A stretch of 64,000 nucleotides of DNA from Polytrichum commune. Taxonomy: Eukaryota > Streptophyta > Polytrichopsida > Polytrichales > Polytrichaceae. Made by a program: the position numbers and the translations under genes. This document shows, piece by piece, positions 20,484-32,742 of this stretch. The notes below the pieces were generated by a model that was given only the letters and a program-made list of their open reading frames with translations, was not told where the DNA came from and did not search any database. The DNA lies in contig OX485807.1 of NCBI GenBank assembly GCA_950295325.1, forward strand, positions 46,984,796 to 47,048,795, written 5' to 3'. Numbering within the stretch: position 1 is the stretch's first letter; every line of letters starts with the position of its first letter.

Positions 20484-21581
20484 TGGGGCCGGGAGTGTCT
20501 TTGTCATTATATCCCCCCTAATCTTGGACTTCCCCCACATTTTGGGTGTACTCTACTTGAGTGTCAAACATCATTAGCTTACACTTATCAATAGCAATTG
20601 GTTGCTCAATCAAGAATGAAAAGTGAGACAAGTTTGTAGGTTTTGGGTGGGCCAATTTGGTGGCCGTTGGCTTATTTCCCTGACTATCAAAGTATCGGTT
20701 TACGTGAGAGGCATGTCCCTATAGCTATGTGATTGTGCCAACCGACTCAAAAGATAGAGTTTGAGTAATGTTATGGGGCCTTGAACACGAATGTGAAGCC
20801 TTTTAAGTTGGCGGTAAAAGAAGGGCATGTACCCACTTTAACATGTGTCATGTTTATGACATATGAGAAATGTTGGAATATCATTGGTCAATCTAGAACC
20901 CTTGTTTTTAAAGTGGGCTACTTATCTTGCAAACAAAATTGTACATATATCCAAAACCATCACGGAACCTAAAACCACAAATGTATGCTTGTGGTACATG
21001 GTGGTTTTTTAGGTTCGTACTTCGTTAATTTCGGCACAATCTCCTCGACTAAAGGTGTCACATGTCATATAAGGTCGAGGCATCCATAATCAACCATGTC
21101 CATTAACCACTCACTAATGCTGACATGGGTGAGATTTATGTTTTTCAGGCGAATGGAGTTAAGGTTTATGTGGTGATGGCTTTTGATTGATTACATGCAT
21201 AAGAAATTTAACAATTGTCGTACTTAGGCATTAGAAATTAGATGAGTGGTTATAGGCTAACTACAAATCAATTGTGTGTCACCCTAACTTATCGCTTCGA
21301 AGTTTGTAACAATTTTTGTATCCATGAAAAAAAATTAGTTTCTTTGACAATCTCCATAGAAGTATTTCTCGTCACAAGAAAAATAGTTTCCCGCTATTAC
21401 CCCTAAATAGATGCAAACTCTCTTATTTTATCGATTATAGCTGCCTCAACCTTATTAGTGAGTTGACTAACACATGGGAAAGAAAGTTGACATGGCAAGA
21501 CAACAATTACAATTTTGGCAATCAAAGTGCATAAATGGATGAGGTACTACGGTATTGGAAATTACAGACAATTTTAGTACT
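20484..21581. other. Anonymous DNA with one small hairpin
   Basis: No gene is recognised. Around 20963-21016 GAACCTAAAACCAC pairs with GTGGTTTTTTAGGTTC across a loop of about 25 bases. Otherwise featureless. Confidence 0.4.
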
Positions 21582-21971
21582 TAAGGTAGGGGTGGCAATT
21601 TCCGTGTGGGTCCTAAAGTCGACCCCTAGGGTCGGAAGCACCTATCTAGGTGCTTTTACTTGGGTTTACAAAAGCACCTATCAAGGTGCTTTTACCGTTC
21701 ACAGCGCTGCCAACATTTCATTGGCTGCCAGCGGTCGGTTTTAGAAATCCACCCTGTGGATATACCACGTACCCTATGTGCGAGTGTTGGTCACTCTACA
21801 AGGTTTCCTTTAAAAATTTGTAGGAAATCATAGACATCCTGGACAATTTTGATTTTTTCATAGTTGCTCTTGCACCAGCTTTGCGGAGCGCTCAAAATTA
21901 AAAAAAAAAAAGTTTCAGCATCCCAACTAGGCACATCTGAAATTTGGACGGAAATTGCCACCCCTACCTTA
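21582..21971. mobile_element. hAT-like MITE with TAGGGGTGGCAA ends
   Basis: The ends are inverted repeats TAAGGTAGGGGTGGCAATTT of about 24 bp. TAGGGGTGGCAA is the kind of terminus typical of hAT elements. The interior has two AAGCACCTAT-C-AGGTGCTTTT palindromes (about 21648-21692). It is 390 bp with no transposase. An 8-bp target duplication is not evident, so the superfamily call rests on the termini alone. Confidence 0.65.
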
Positions 21972-22188
21972 CAAAGTCCGCGAAAAGGATAAGCCTTTTG
22001 TTCACCTAACCAAGTGGCCCTTTGCAAGGAACTAGGAGGCCCGTTGAACAACATAGTCGGCCTCTATTTAAAGCGTGTTTGACATCTTAAACGATCATTA
22101 CACACGTCACATGTAGGACAACAACCTTGCGACCTTATCGGTTTGAGGATTTTGGTGACATATGTAAGTTAAGAATGCCCTTGGGGAC
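21972..22188. other. Short anonymous spacer
   Basis: Nothing recognised. Confidence 0.4.
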
Positions 22189-22443
22189 ATGGGCAAGTTG
22201 CACATAGGTGTGGTGGGTATTGTGGGCAACCATGAACATGTTTATGGGGAATGTCCATTTGCAAGAAAATGTTTATTAAGAGTTTTGGAACCCTCCTCCG
22301 ACATTTTGGGATTAAGTGATCGTATTTGGTCGCATGGAGTGCATCCTTCCAAAGACCTTGTAATTTTCAAACTATTCTTGATGTCAATGGTATGCGAGTC
22401 CACTATCATTGTCATTGGTTTTGATTTGGCCGCTTGGACGTAG
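22189..22443 (+). pseudogene. Possible LINE zf-RVT-like fragment
   Basis: An 84-codon frame contains GNHEHVYGECPFARK, which recalls the E-x3-H-x-F-x2-C-x-FA core of the zinc-binding domain that follows plant LINE reverse transcriptases. The upstream CxxC half is absent and the rest is not recognised. Its strand is opposite to the RNase H fragment just downstream, so the two need not belong together. Weak call. Confidence 0.25.
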
Positions 22444-22604
22444 AAGCATGCTCCATGATGAAGATGTTGGGCAATGGGGGGTTTATGAGATATCCATGCA
22501 TATGGCAAGTACACATGGGTATGAAGGGCATATGGGCATGGGTATATGGTGTTGGGTTCACTTGGGATTGTGATTCAAATGCACCGGTGCAATGGGGTGT
22601 TTAT

Positions 22605-23120
22605 TCAGATGCACAGGTGCAACGGGGTGGGATGGACATAGGGTTCCCGGAATATTAAATTGTATATGCATAGGTGCAACATGTATAGACAACACGGGCC
22701 CAAGCTAGTATGGTACATACAATTTTTGGTTAGGCGGAAGGGGTTGCGTTGAACAATTTGGCCTAGTGTCCCTTGTTTGGCAAGTTTGTTTGCTTCCTCA
22801 TTACCAAAAATGTCAAAACAAGCTCTTACTATTTGTATGGTGATGTGATATGTGGTGTTTCGTATGAAGGCTCCCAATGAGGAGTTTGTTTGCATGATTG
22901 CGTTGGGAGGAGGGATGACGTATATGATGTTAAGGAGGAATATGTTTTTGAGGCACCATGTGGAAAGAAAGATGTTATTGGGAGGTGCTTGGTATGTTCC
23001 ACAACTAGAAAGAGTACATGAAGTTCTGCTCTTAGGGGTAGCATGGGCATTTAGTTGCAATATATTTTTCAAAGGGACTATTACAAACCCTGGAGCCTGT
23101 GATATTACCATTACCTTCAT
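22605..23120 (-). pseudogene. LINE ribonuclease H fragment
   Basis: The minus-strand frame contains GAFIRNTTYHITIQIVRACF followed by DIFGNEEANKLAKQGT (about 22760-22820), which matches the GNExAD-LAK signature near the C-terminal end of RNase H domains in LINEs. No intact RT is found next to it. It is an isolated scrap, possibly of the same type as the LINE at 7.2-11.9 kb. Confidence 0.55.
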
Positions 23121-24982
23121 TAACTTGGGAAGGGGGTGAAGGTCTCATCTATATAATAAGATTGTTGTTGGGATCATTTTAGAGGGTGTAAATGAACAAT
23201 TTCATACGGTAAAGGATGAGCATTCGGTAGGTAAGGGGTTGGTATGGAGATGGGCATATTTTGTCCGGTGAAAATGGAGGGGTGATGGTATGGTTTGGTG
23301 TTTGGGGACATGTAATATTTGAAGATGTAATTTGGCACAAAGTTTGTAGTATGTATGTTATCAAGAAAGGCAATGACCAAGGACATATGTCTGTGTACTA
23401 AACTCTTCTGAATGTACCTTCAAATCTTGTAATATCTTGGAACACCCAATGTCAATGTCGGAGGATGACAGGGGACTGGAGAGGAATGGTACAAAGATCT
23501 ACGACTTTGCTTTATTATCTATGACTCACATAACTTTGCTTGATTTAGGGAGGTCCCATGTCCCTAATGCATGAAAATACCAACTATATCTTTGTCTTCA
23601 AATATATGTTCCATAATCAATAACCGACTTGTGAGTGCTTATTTTGGGGGGAGGTCATACCTTGGTTATTTTTCATTCACGAGTTTTATTGACATATCTC
23701 GATCACCCACCAAAACACCTTGACAAATGTTTCCATGTGCCAAACATTGCCACATTGCATGGGGACTCACCACCTCGTGTCCACGTTGTGTTGGAGCTCT
23801 AATGTTATTACCCAACCAACTAAATTGATCTTTCAACGATTCCGACAATCCCACACTTTGCTTGTGATGAAAAGAAAGACCAAGCGTTCATCTACATCAT
23901 TGTATGCATGGACCACCTCAATTTTGCTTCATTGAAGGCCTTATAGGCACCTTCCCAATGAGGGGTCTAGAGGGGGACAATGCTACTTTGCATATGGTAA
24001 TGATCAAGTAACAAATTGCCTATTATATGGGGGCACAATTGAAGAAGTTTCGTATGCTTCGACCATTTGTTGCGGCTTGTGCATTGCGAATCTTGATGAA
24101 AAAACCATTTGTAAAATAAATAACTATGGTTACCAATTACCTCAAAATCGTAGCCAAAATGCTTTTAGTGGACAACCAAAGCATTTTGTGAAAAGAAATG
24201 CGTCAACACGTTCTAATGACAAAGGAGTCTTTTAATGCAGGTAATAAAAATAAGCTCATATCTCCTCTAATGGAGGGTCATCATTTCACTAGGTTCCATG
24301 ATCTTCGAAACCTTGAATACACTATAAAATTGAGTGAATGGGTAAATATGCACATGCGAGTCCCATAGCTGCTTAAGATAGTAATGGCTGCGGCAAACCG
24401 ATCCGTACATTGTTTCCTTGGAGGCAAGGGTTTAGGCATCCAACAAGGAACGAGTGTATGGGTTGGTTTGCCCAAATCATATAATAATGTAGTGGGAGAC
24501 CATGGAGACAAGTACACACACCAAATGACAACAACTAGTATGATTGGGAGGTGCCTTTGAACTTTGAAGGTATAAGAGTGTAACAATGTGGCCTTTCGGG
24601 ATCCAAATTATCCATCAAACATGAACGATTTGCCGCGTCTGGCACATTTGCGGTGGCTTTGGATAAGTTAGCACAACACAAAACCAGAACCCGCTTTCCC
24701 CTGATCTATCTCCTTATTGCGGTGTGTATAAACTCTATCTATCTTATTGCGGTGTGGATAAACTTTGGCATGCAAATTGCTATATTTCACTACAACACCT
24801 GACCAACTGTCTACATGAAACTTGGGGCAAAATCATTCGGTTTGATCGTCATTCATGTCTATCCGTGTCCAAGGTCAATCTGGTCCTTGTGAAGAAACAA
24901 ATCCATGGATTTACTGAAAAGTGACCCTGAATTTGAGCTGAAATTGATCTTTAAAATCATGTAGATACAAACCTTGGGCTGA
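23121..24982. other. Anonymous DNA, probably decayed repeats
   Basis: No recognisable domain. A 101-codon minus frame (24281-24586) is unassigned. A short imperfect direct repeat CTTATTGCGGTGTGKATAAAC occurs at about 24713 and 24745. Confidence 0.35.
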
Positions 24983-25469
24983 GGGCCACTTCACGCACGA
25001 GACTGAGAGCCCATGACCATTATACTTCCAGCACTCTCGTTGGTGGAAAAGGCGGAGCCGGTCCAAGTTCACTTCACACTACGCTTTAGGGACCAACGGA
25101 GTATGTGAATGCAAGATGGAGGTAAAGTCTACTTGGCATCAAATGGATCATGTTTCACGATCACTTGGTCTATTTTCCAAAACCACCTCTTGGAGGTAGA
25201 CCTAACACACAAGCAGGAGACCATGGCATTCCGAACGCTCACAACCGTTTCTTTATTCTATTTTATTATATGTGAGGGCCCGCATGAATAGAAATTCATT
25301 GAAATAGCATATGGTTGAGGGACCGGTCACATATGACTTCACATTACTCTCGAGGGTCCGTCACCACAGTGCACGATTCTGGAGGTGTGTTGGGACAACC
25401 TTTGGACATTTTCTTTTGGGGGCTCACAATTTCATGGTCACAACTCTTGGCTCGTGTGTGAAGTGGCTT
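24983..25469. mobile_element. TIR element E, copy 1
   Basis: GGGCCACTTCACGCACGAG at the left is matched by the reverse complement AGCCACTTCACACACGAGCC at the right. The similarity extends about 37 bp into the element (including a shared ATGACCAT / GTGACCAT). A second copy spans 58830-59433 in the opposite orientation. Non-autonomous. No clear target duplication. Confidence 0.65.
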
Positions 25470-27700
25470 TGATCCATAGTAGCAATTCCTCGTTTATTTT
25501 ATATTTGTCCAATATATAGTGGACAATGTGGGTGGACATGGTGGTGGTGAGGCCATGCCATCACCCCAATAACCACAAGTGCTTCGAGGACAATAGGTGA
25601 AAATGGCAAGGTGGTTTGCATGGGGGTTCAAGTGATGCATTATTCATATGTACAAGTGTATGATAAAAGGACAACATGGGTCCAAGCTAGAATGTTTGTA
25701 ACGTAGATTGGCTTTGATTAGTGTGGAAATTAGGTGTAAAATAACAACAAAAAAAATTACAATATGGTTGCCCTGCTCCCGTGAGAAAAAACTTTTGCAA
25801 GAGAAATTAGGAGCACATTAGTGAGGTGGGCCATGTCTTGCCCCCCAATTAGCCACTGAACAAACATACAGAGAAAAGGAAATATCTGATGGAACAATCT
25901 AACGACTAGTATGTTTTAAAATTGACAAACAAAATATAGTAATATGTGGTAATATGACGAAACTCATATTTAGATAAATTTGCACATATTTTCAAACCCC
26001 AGACTTTTTGGGCAAATCCATTGATACACGTCTTGTATACTAGACTTTTATGAAAGATATGTGAATCCTTAGAGATTACTTGAATGTTATACTATCCAAC
26101 TATGCTAGAATATAATTTTTGGTGCTATAAAATCAAATGTTGAATGATGAAATGTATTCAATACAACCGCTTTAGTACTATCATATCCTTCCATACAATG
26201 CTATCATAGGATCTTACAATGGAATTCAACATGTCATAATTATGGACTTGGACTTAGTCCAATTTTACTTAAATATCCGCTATTCTTTTGCACGCATTCT
26301 ATTCTACTTTGTTGTGCATTGCTTATGTTTCGCCAAAAAAAATTAAGATCTTAGATCTTAACCACGTGCAATCCACACCATGTGACAAAGAATTTGTGTT
26401 TCATTTGGCACATTTTCAAAATTCCAGCCCTTTCCATTTTCTACTCGATTTATGCCAAACCATATATTGACATAAAGGTATACATGTGAACTTTGTCATC
26501 GTGTGTGTCACATGCAATGGTTTTGTGACAATACGCGTTTCACTTCACAACCTTTCACATCCATGGTAACTATCTATATGTTCTAAAGAAAATTGATTGG
26601 TGATAATTTAATATTCTACATTGATGACCCTTCAACACCTTCCTCTCCTCAAAACCGAGCCTAGATGGTACCGACATGACACCATTGATAATGTTTAATA
26701 TTGGTCTCTAAAAGATTTGGTAAGATCAAGCTCAAGAAGCGAGGTTGATGGGAAATTTAGGTGACCAAGGTCTTGGAGTATCACAAGAAACAACATAACT
26801 CCAAACGACACCGTCCTGAAGAATATGTGTGTTATAATTTGTTGTTCTGACATATGCCATTGGACACACATGTTATTGAGATTGAGTCGTTTGGAAACAT
26901 ATTTGTTACTATTATATGCACCATGAGTGGATCTATAGACCTTGTCGGCCCACATACTTGTGATGGGTATGTAAGTCGAAGATGAAAATTTTGGGAGTCC
27001 CTTGCATGTCATTGGTTTTTGTTTCTTAGTTGAAATGGCACCATTGACCATGAATTTATCTAATTGCATCAAGTCAGGATAATTTAAACAGAAAGCTATT
27101 AGGAGCGGGCATTGTTGTGCCAAATGTGACCAAATTGATAGACATTACCTAAATTCTTGTCTCTTATGTCAAGTTGGGATAATGTTCCATGATACATGTT
27201 TTCGAGGTCATAGTACAAAAATTGGATAGAGACCATTTGCCTCACAATATCTCGAAGCAAGAGGGAGACAACAACCTTGCCTCAAGGGATTTGTTTACAC
27301 CAATTGCACAAAGTATGCATGGTATCCTAGGGTTTGAGGGTAGTATGGCTTAGTTCAGAATAGATCTTTGGACACCTTGGTTGTTAGACAATATTCCTAG
27401 ATAGGGTATGTCATATAGCATAGTTATTGGGGTGGGCACTTATAAACATTAGGAAAATTGGTGGGCTAAAACATAGGGTCTAGTTAATTCTTAGGAGAAA
27501 ACATGTAGAGGTAAGATAGCATCCTTATTGATAAAAGTTGGCCATATAGAAAACATAGGCATACACTTTATACCTGCCATTATGCATTAGCATACCAAGA
27601 AAGGGATAAAACAACTTTACTTTGTGTAAGATCATATTCATGGTCTACTTGAACTTGGACGAAGTTTCTTGATTAATCCTCATCATTGAAAAATAATGGA
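25470..27700. other. Anonymous AT-rich DNA
   Basis: The longest frame is 142 codons on the minus strand (26695-27123). It includes HLAQQCP, a weak resemblance to a CCHC knuckle, but no complete zinc knuckle or other domain is present in one frame. No gene is supported. Confidence 0.35.
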
Positions 27701-27773
27701 ACTCAATGTCTAATCCAATTAGGGTTTCAAGGTCTAGACTCTAGTTTTATGCCCATTTCTATGGAGTGTACAA

Positions 27774-29572
27774 TTAGCTTGGCAATATGGCATGAGTGCG
27801 GATGAAGCTTTGTTTTCTAAAATGCAAGTCGGTTCCGTTGGAATTCATTTGGTGTGTGGAAGTACAAATAGGGGCCTTCATTCTAATTTGTCTTAGGAAA
27901 ATGAGCAAATGGGTGTCGTTGATTGGCCCTTTCAAATTTGATACGTCAAAGACAATTGCAGGATTGAAACCAAGTTGGAACAATTACATACTATGATCAA
28001 TTGTAGGATAGTTTGTGCCATTCATGGTCCTACCATTTGCAATGTATCATTTGAAATCACTAATGAATTTTCAAGTGGGACACAACATTACTAACCACAT
28101 GATTGCTTAGGGGTTCCTAGGCCTCTTCCAACACCACTTTCGACCATCAAACCCCATAATGTTGAATTTACTTTCATACGAGGATACAACTTCCCTCCAT
28201 TGCTCGTCCATCCAATCCTTATGCTCTTTCGCCCATTCATGCCTTAACTATTTGTGACGATATGAAAGGAGAGGCTTGTTGTTCTTCTTCTTGACTGTAA
28301 TCCTTGGCGTTTTAGTGTTCTTCTTAATGTGTTAAGGGAAGTTGTGATATAAATATTTGAGACCTCTTGAAGAACCCTCTAACATTTTATTACGGTTCTT
28401 TGCTCTTCTGTTTGCACTATTTGTGCCAAATAATAATAATGCCTCTCACTAAGGGCGAGGTTCCATGTACCGGTCCCGGTTCATTTTTTGAAAAATAAAT
28501 GGGTGGGCGGGTGGGAAAAGGGTGGTGCCATGTGCCCAAGCCCCCCTCACCCAAGGACCGGTACCCCCCATGGATGGGTGTCCCGCATTGTACGTTGTGC
28601 AAGGACCGGTGCCAAAGGACGGGTGGTCCTAATGGTCAAGAGAAGGACATGTGCCAGTCAGAGAGCTCCGGTGGCCGGATCGGCTGGTCACCTTGGGTAC
28701 TAACACTAACAACCACTTTGTTCTTCAAGTCCTTTCTTTTGAGGGGTACTCCTAGGGCTCCTTGCTCTTGCACCATGCACTTTTTGTACACTCAGAGCCT
28801 AGTTGTGAGAAGAGATGAAAAGGAAAGAAGAGATAGAAAATGATTGTATATTATGTTGTTAGAGTTCTCATCGTGAACTAAAGTGAACTCATGGGAACGT
28901 GTATCTCATGATGTTTTCAAGAATTTGGATCTTAATAACAAAAAATACATATATAAAATGCATGCAATGTGATAGTAATTGTTGGGTTTAATAAATTAAA
29001 AAAAAATCCAAAGACTATGCAAATGTATCAAGAATCACTTATATACAACGTACAATCACGATTTCAACTGAAAGTAAAATATATAAATTTTTATATATTT
29101 CCATAGATGACATCCGTACCACCTATGGAAACCAAGAACACATAATTTGAAATTCATTCAATAAATGTTCAATAAATCACGATGACTTTATTTGCTGGTC
29201 ACCTTCATAAAATGTGACATCTTATTACTCACCAAATTTGGTGAGAAAGTAGGAAATCGGAATAAACTTGCACTCCACATAGAAGTACCCCTTCATTAAA
29301 TGAGTGACATCACTCATTTTTTGGATAATGTCACCCATTTCTCACCCACTTAAAAAATGGACCGGCACCGGCACATGGAACTTGGCCCTAAGAATGTGTG
29401 AATGCCCTAACCTTCCCTTATCCTCTAGCTTCCATGTAGCTCCGTCACACTTAATGATGTGATTAACTGTTGATGGCGGTGTCCCTAGTTTCTTGGTTAT
29501 TGTACGACAACTTTGTTAGTTAGTACGGAGGGCAATAACAAATGCATAAATTTCTGAGGAAGTTTTGGGCAT
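27774..29572 (-). pseudogene. Decayed Tc1-like transposase, interrupted
   Basis: On the minus strand a start at 29572 gives MPKTSSEIYAFVIALRTN, then after a stop KKLGTPPSTVNHIIK: the N-terminal helix-turn-helix pattern of Tc1 transposases. After the inserted TIR element (28450-29391) come TLKRQGLQSRRRTTSLSF and EQWREVVSSYESKFNIMGFD with GRKWCWKRPRNP (28210-28094), the segment around the second catalytic residue. The family has SDESKF here, whereas this copy has SYESKF, so the Asp is lost. Stops and frame changes confirm it is dead. The last ~300 bp is not recognisable. Confidence 0.7.
28450..29391. mobile_element. TIR element inserted in the Tc1 remnant
   Basis: The left end TAAGGGCGAGGTTCCATGTA is matched by the right end in reverse complement, TTAGGGCCAAGTTCCATGTG, and the match runs about 45 bp to CCGGTTCATTTTTTGA / CCGGTCCATTTTTTAA. 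The left third (28490-28700) is markedly GC-rich and contains repeated GGACCGGTRCC. It separates the Tc1 helix-turn-helix from the DDE part, so it is younger than that element. No target duplication could be fixed. Confidence 0.65.
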
Positions 29573-31269
29573 GATGGAAGGGGGGAATTGAAACAAGGAC
29601 CTCGTAATTGCAAAGCAAAAAGTGTTAACTAATGACTTATCGCATACTATATCATGGATTGCTCTTGTAATTCAACAAATTTGAAGAGTTCCAAAGTGAT
29701 GCAACGCATCACATTCACGTTTTTATCATTTACTACTGGCTTGTGAGAATAATCATCACGGAAATTGATGCAAAACTAGCTAGCTACATACTTTATTTAA
29801 ACCGTGTTGGCACCACATAATGTAAGATTTTCCCATTTCCAAAAAAATGTCAACTTTGTATGTTAGTAAAGAGTATTGCATTACGTTTGGAAGTTACTAT
29901 AGGTTCTTAATCTTCGCTACTACAGTTGGACCTACTTGTTCCTCAAACTTCCACCCATATGTTGTCACTTTTGGGATAAAAAATAGTATAAATATGTTAT
30001 ATTTATGGATCAAAGCAATGTGACATTGAGATGATGCATTACCAATCCTTCATATCTTTGCAAACCTTTGTTGTCCAAGAACCATTAGGCATAACATTGG
30101 GGCTCCATCAGATCTACGAAGATGCCCATGAAAGCAAGAAAAGATATTGTCTTTTATGTTCATTAGTCAACTTGCAGTTTAACTTTGCAAGCCAAACAAA
30201 ATTAGATGTGAATATACAAAGCCACAAATGACTACGTAAAAACACTCATATACAATGGAGTCGGTGGTGGTGCAGGAAAAAAACACATGACAAAAGTCCC
30301 CCAAAAAGAGATTATGCTCCATTCTTAATCTAAGAAAGTAAAAATAATTTCACAAAAGTGGGGCCTACCCAAGGTAATTTGCATGGAAAAAATACAACCT
30401 ATTCACAAAGGCAATATGATTACTGGTGTAGAAAGCATCAAAACAATTGCTACATCACTTCCTTACTTCTTAAGCGCGTCATCATCAACCAGAATAAAAG
30501 AGCTGGGATGATGAATGCAAAACAATGGTCGTGGACCTTTAGATGCGCGTTTACATATTGGTGTAGCCTCTCCGCCAAACTGATCAAATTGTGCGTGGAT
30601 ACATGAAATGATCTAGTATGATATGAAAAAACTACACAAATTTTTATTCATGTTATCATATCACTTTAATTTGAAATTACGTAATGACGAGCTTTTATTA
30701 TTATTATTGATTATGTTAAAAATACCAAAACAAATTGGTACTTTTGGGGTCAAAAGGGGGGGGGGGAGGATGAAAAAATCTCAAAAGTGTTCAAAGCATT
30801 GTTTCTAGCTATACATCCTTCATACAACATTTTCATAATTGATACAGACAAATGCTACAACCAAGACAAAGAAATGTCAATTATTTTATATATAATGATG
30901 AGTTTTTCAACAAACCATCCTGAAAAGGTAGGGGGGATCACGGGTAAAATGGGCTAGGACAACACTATTCCAACCATTCCATAACTGTTCATGGCAATAC
31001 TATCATGATAAACAACCACATGTGGACCATAGCCAAGGGGATGGACCAACTTGATTGCACCTTGGAGTAGGGGTTGTGGCCCTGTGAGCCCTAAATCCCC
31101 ACCCTTTGTGCATATGTAGTCCGGGTGAGAGCTTAGATAGCACACAAGCTTAATCGCCTCCCTTAGAACATCCAATCATCACTCAACACTATGGAACATG
31201 AATCTCGGGTGCACTTATTTATTCCATGCCACTAGAAGCACAATATTGAGGAATGCTCCTTCTCAGTGG
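29573..31269. other. Anonymous AT-rich DNA
   Basis: No gene recognised. Contains an 11-G run at about 30756-30766. Short frames (66, 82, 61 and 73 codons) have no domain signatures. Confidence 0.4.
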
Positions 31270-32742
31270 TGTGGTCTAACGCCACCACCCAAATTCACAT
31301 TTCATTACTGAGCCCCTAAACTAACCTAGGACTCTCCTAACAACTTAGGCACCACCACCTCATGGGGTGGTTAGCTCATGCTTGGTTCTTTACTATTGCT
31401 TCATACTTAATGCCCATCCCTAAATCCTAATAACAGATCTACCTTCCAATGTATTAGTCTTGAATCAACTTCATCAATTAAGCGAACTCCCATCAGTCCA
31501 GACCCAGTTACCCCTTCACACTGTCCCCAATCTCAACCTGCTGGATCGGTGTAGTTCAGCTGCCACGTGGTAGCTCGTGCTCGTGCTTGTCCCTCCGGCC
31601 TTGCTCATCTCTTGGTTGCATTAAGGCCAGCGGCAGTTGGCAACCTGGGCTCAGCTTAGTCCTTCCTTACCTCTCCCTCGGCAAAGGTCGCCAGCCAGAA
31701 TTCTCACAGCATGTTCCAGCTGGGATCATGCCTTAGCATCAGAATGAGGATATAATCTCAGAGCTAATCCCCAGACTAAACTTCCAATTGCATTGGTTCG
31801 GCAGCCTCCTCTTCAGAGCCCCTTCCACACCCAAGCCTCAATGCTAGCTTTGACAATCTTAAATCTGGCCATTCCCCTGCTGGATTTCTCCATGAGTGCA
31901 TAGTCGCAGGCGGCTTCCCTTCGATCCAATGCAGCGACCCAAAGCCTTTCACATTTCGCCTCACTGCTTCTCCTCTCCCCTGTTATGCCGCAGTGCATCC
32001 TTTTCTTTCCCGCTCCTGATCCTTCGTTGCCGATTCGACTAGCATTGTAGCCCCTCGCATCACACCCAACATCCTCAAATTCCTAGTTGGCTGCCGCTCA
32101 GATCTTCCTACAATGCGCTCAATCCTCCACCACCGAGCTTTGGTGATTAGCACCGAGCTCACCAACGCTCAAATGTTGGTAGTTGATCTAGCCTCATTGT
32201 TCAATTGCATACTCGCCCACATTCGTCTGTTCGGTGGGCTACAAGCCTTTTTCCCACCTGATCAACTACTCCCTCAACCATCAACTTCCCTCACTCCATT
32301 CCCGTGCCGCAACCCCGGCGGCGCCTGCCGCCTCCTTCCTCGTTTTTCCCCCGAACCCGAGAAGAGAGAGAGAGAGCGGCGAATTGCACTTCGAGGCCTC
32401 CTGGACCCCCCCCTGCCTCAACGGAAATCCAGCAGCTTATCCCCGGGTTTGGGAACCCCCACCCCTTAAACAAACACTAAATAACCCTATTCAAGTCAAT
32501 AAAAATTGAGCTTGCAAGCCAAACCCTAAATGCCTAAGAACCCTACTCACCAACCCCTAAGCCACTCCGACCAATCCTAATATCACCAAAACACTAGCAC
32601 CCCAGCTTTAAACTTAATTCAAACCCAACTAGCAACTTCCACACTGTTTATGTCTTTTTGAGTAATTGTTGCAAAATCAAAGCCTAAGTTTTTATGAACC
32701 TTAAGGGTTAAGAACACATGTGGGCTCAATATTGGGCTCACA
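31270..32742 (-). mobile_element. LTR D (same family, minus strand)
   Basis: Read on the minus strand it starts TGTGAGCCCAATATTGAG at 32742 and ends with GGGTGGTGGCGTTAGACCACA at 31270, matching the two ends of LTRs A-C. Its GC-rich middle with a (GA)n tract (32367-32379) makes it closest to LTR C. The ORF core of A and B was not found. No target duplication was recognised. Fossil. Confidence 0.65.

Noticed and set aside
26695-27123. 142-codon minus frame with HLAQQCP as a zinc-knuckle protein
   Set aside because: A full C-x2-C-x4-H-x4-C cannot be read in one frame and no neighbouring domain supports it.
31776-32509. Several overlapping frames in the GC-rich middle of LTR D
   Set aside because: High GC alone keeps frames open there. 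None has a domain and they overlap on both strands.
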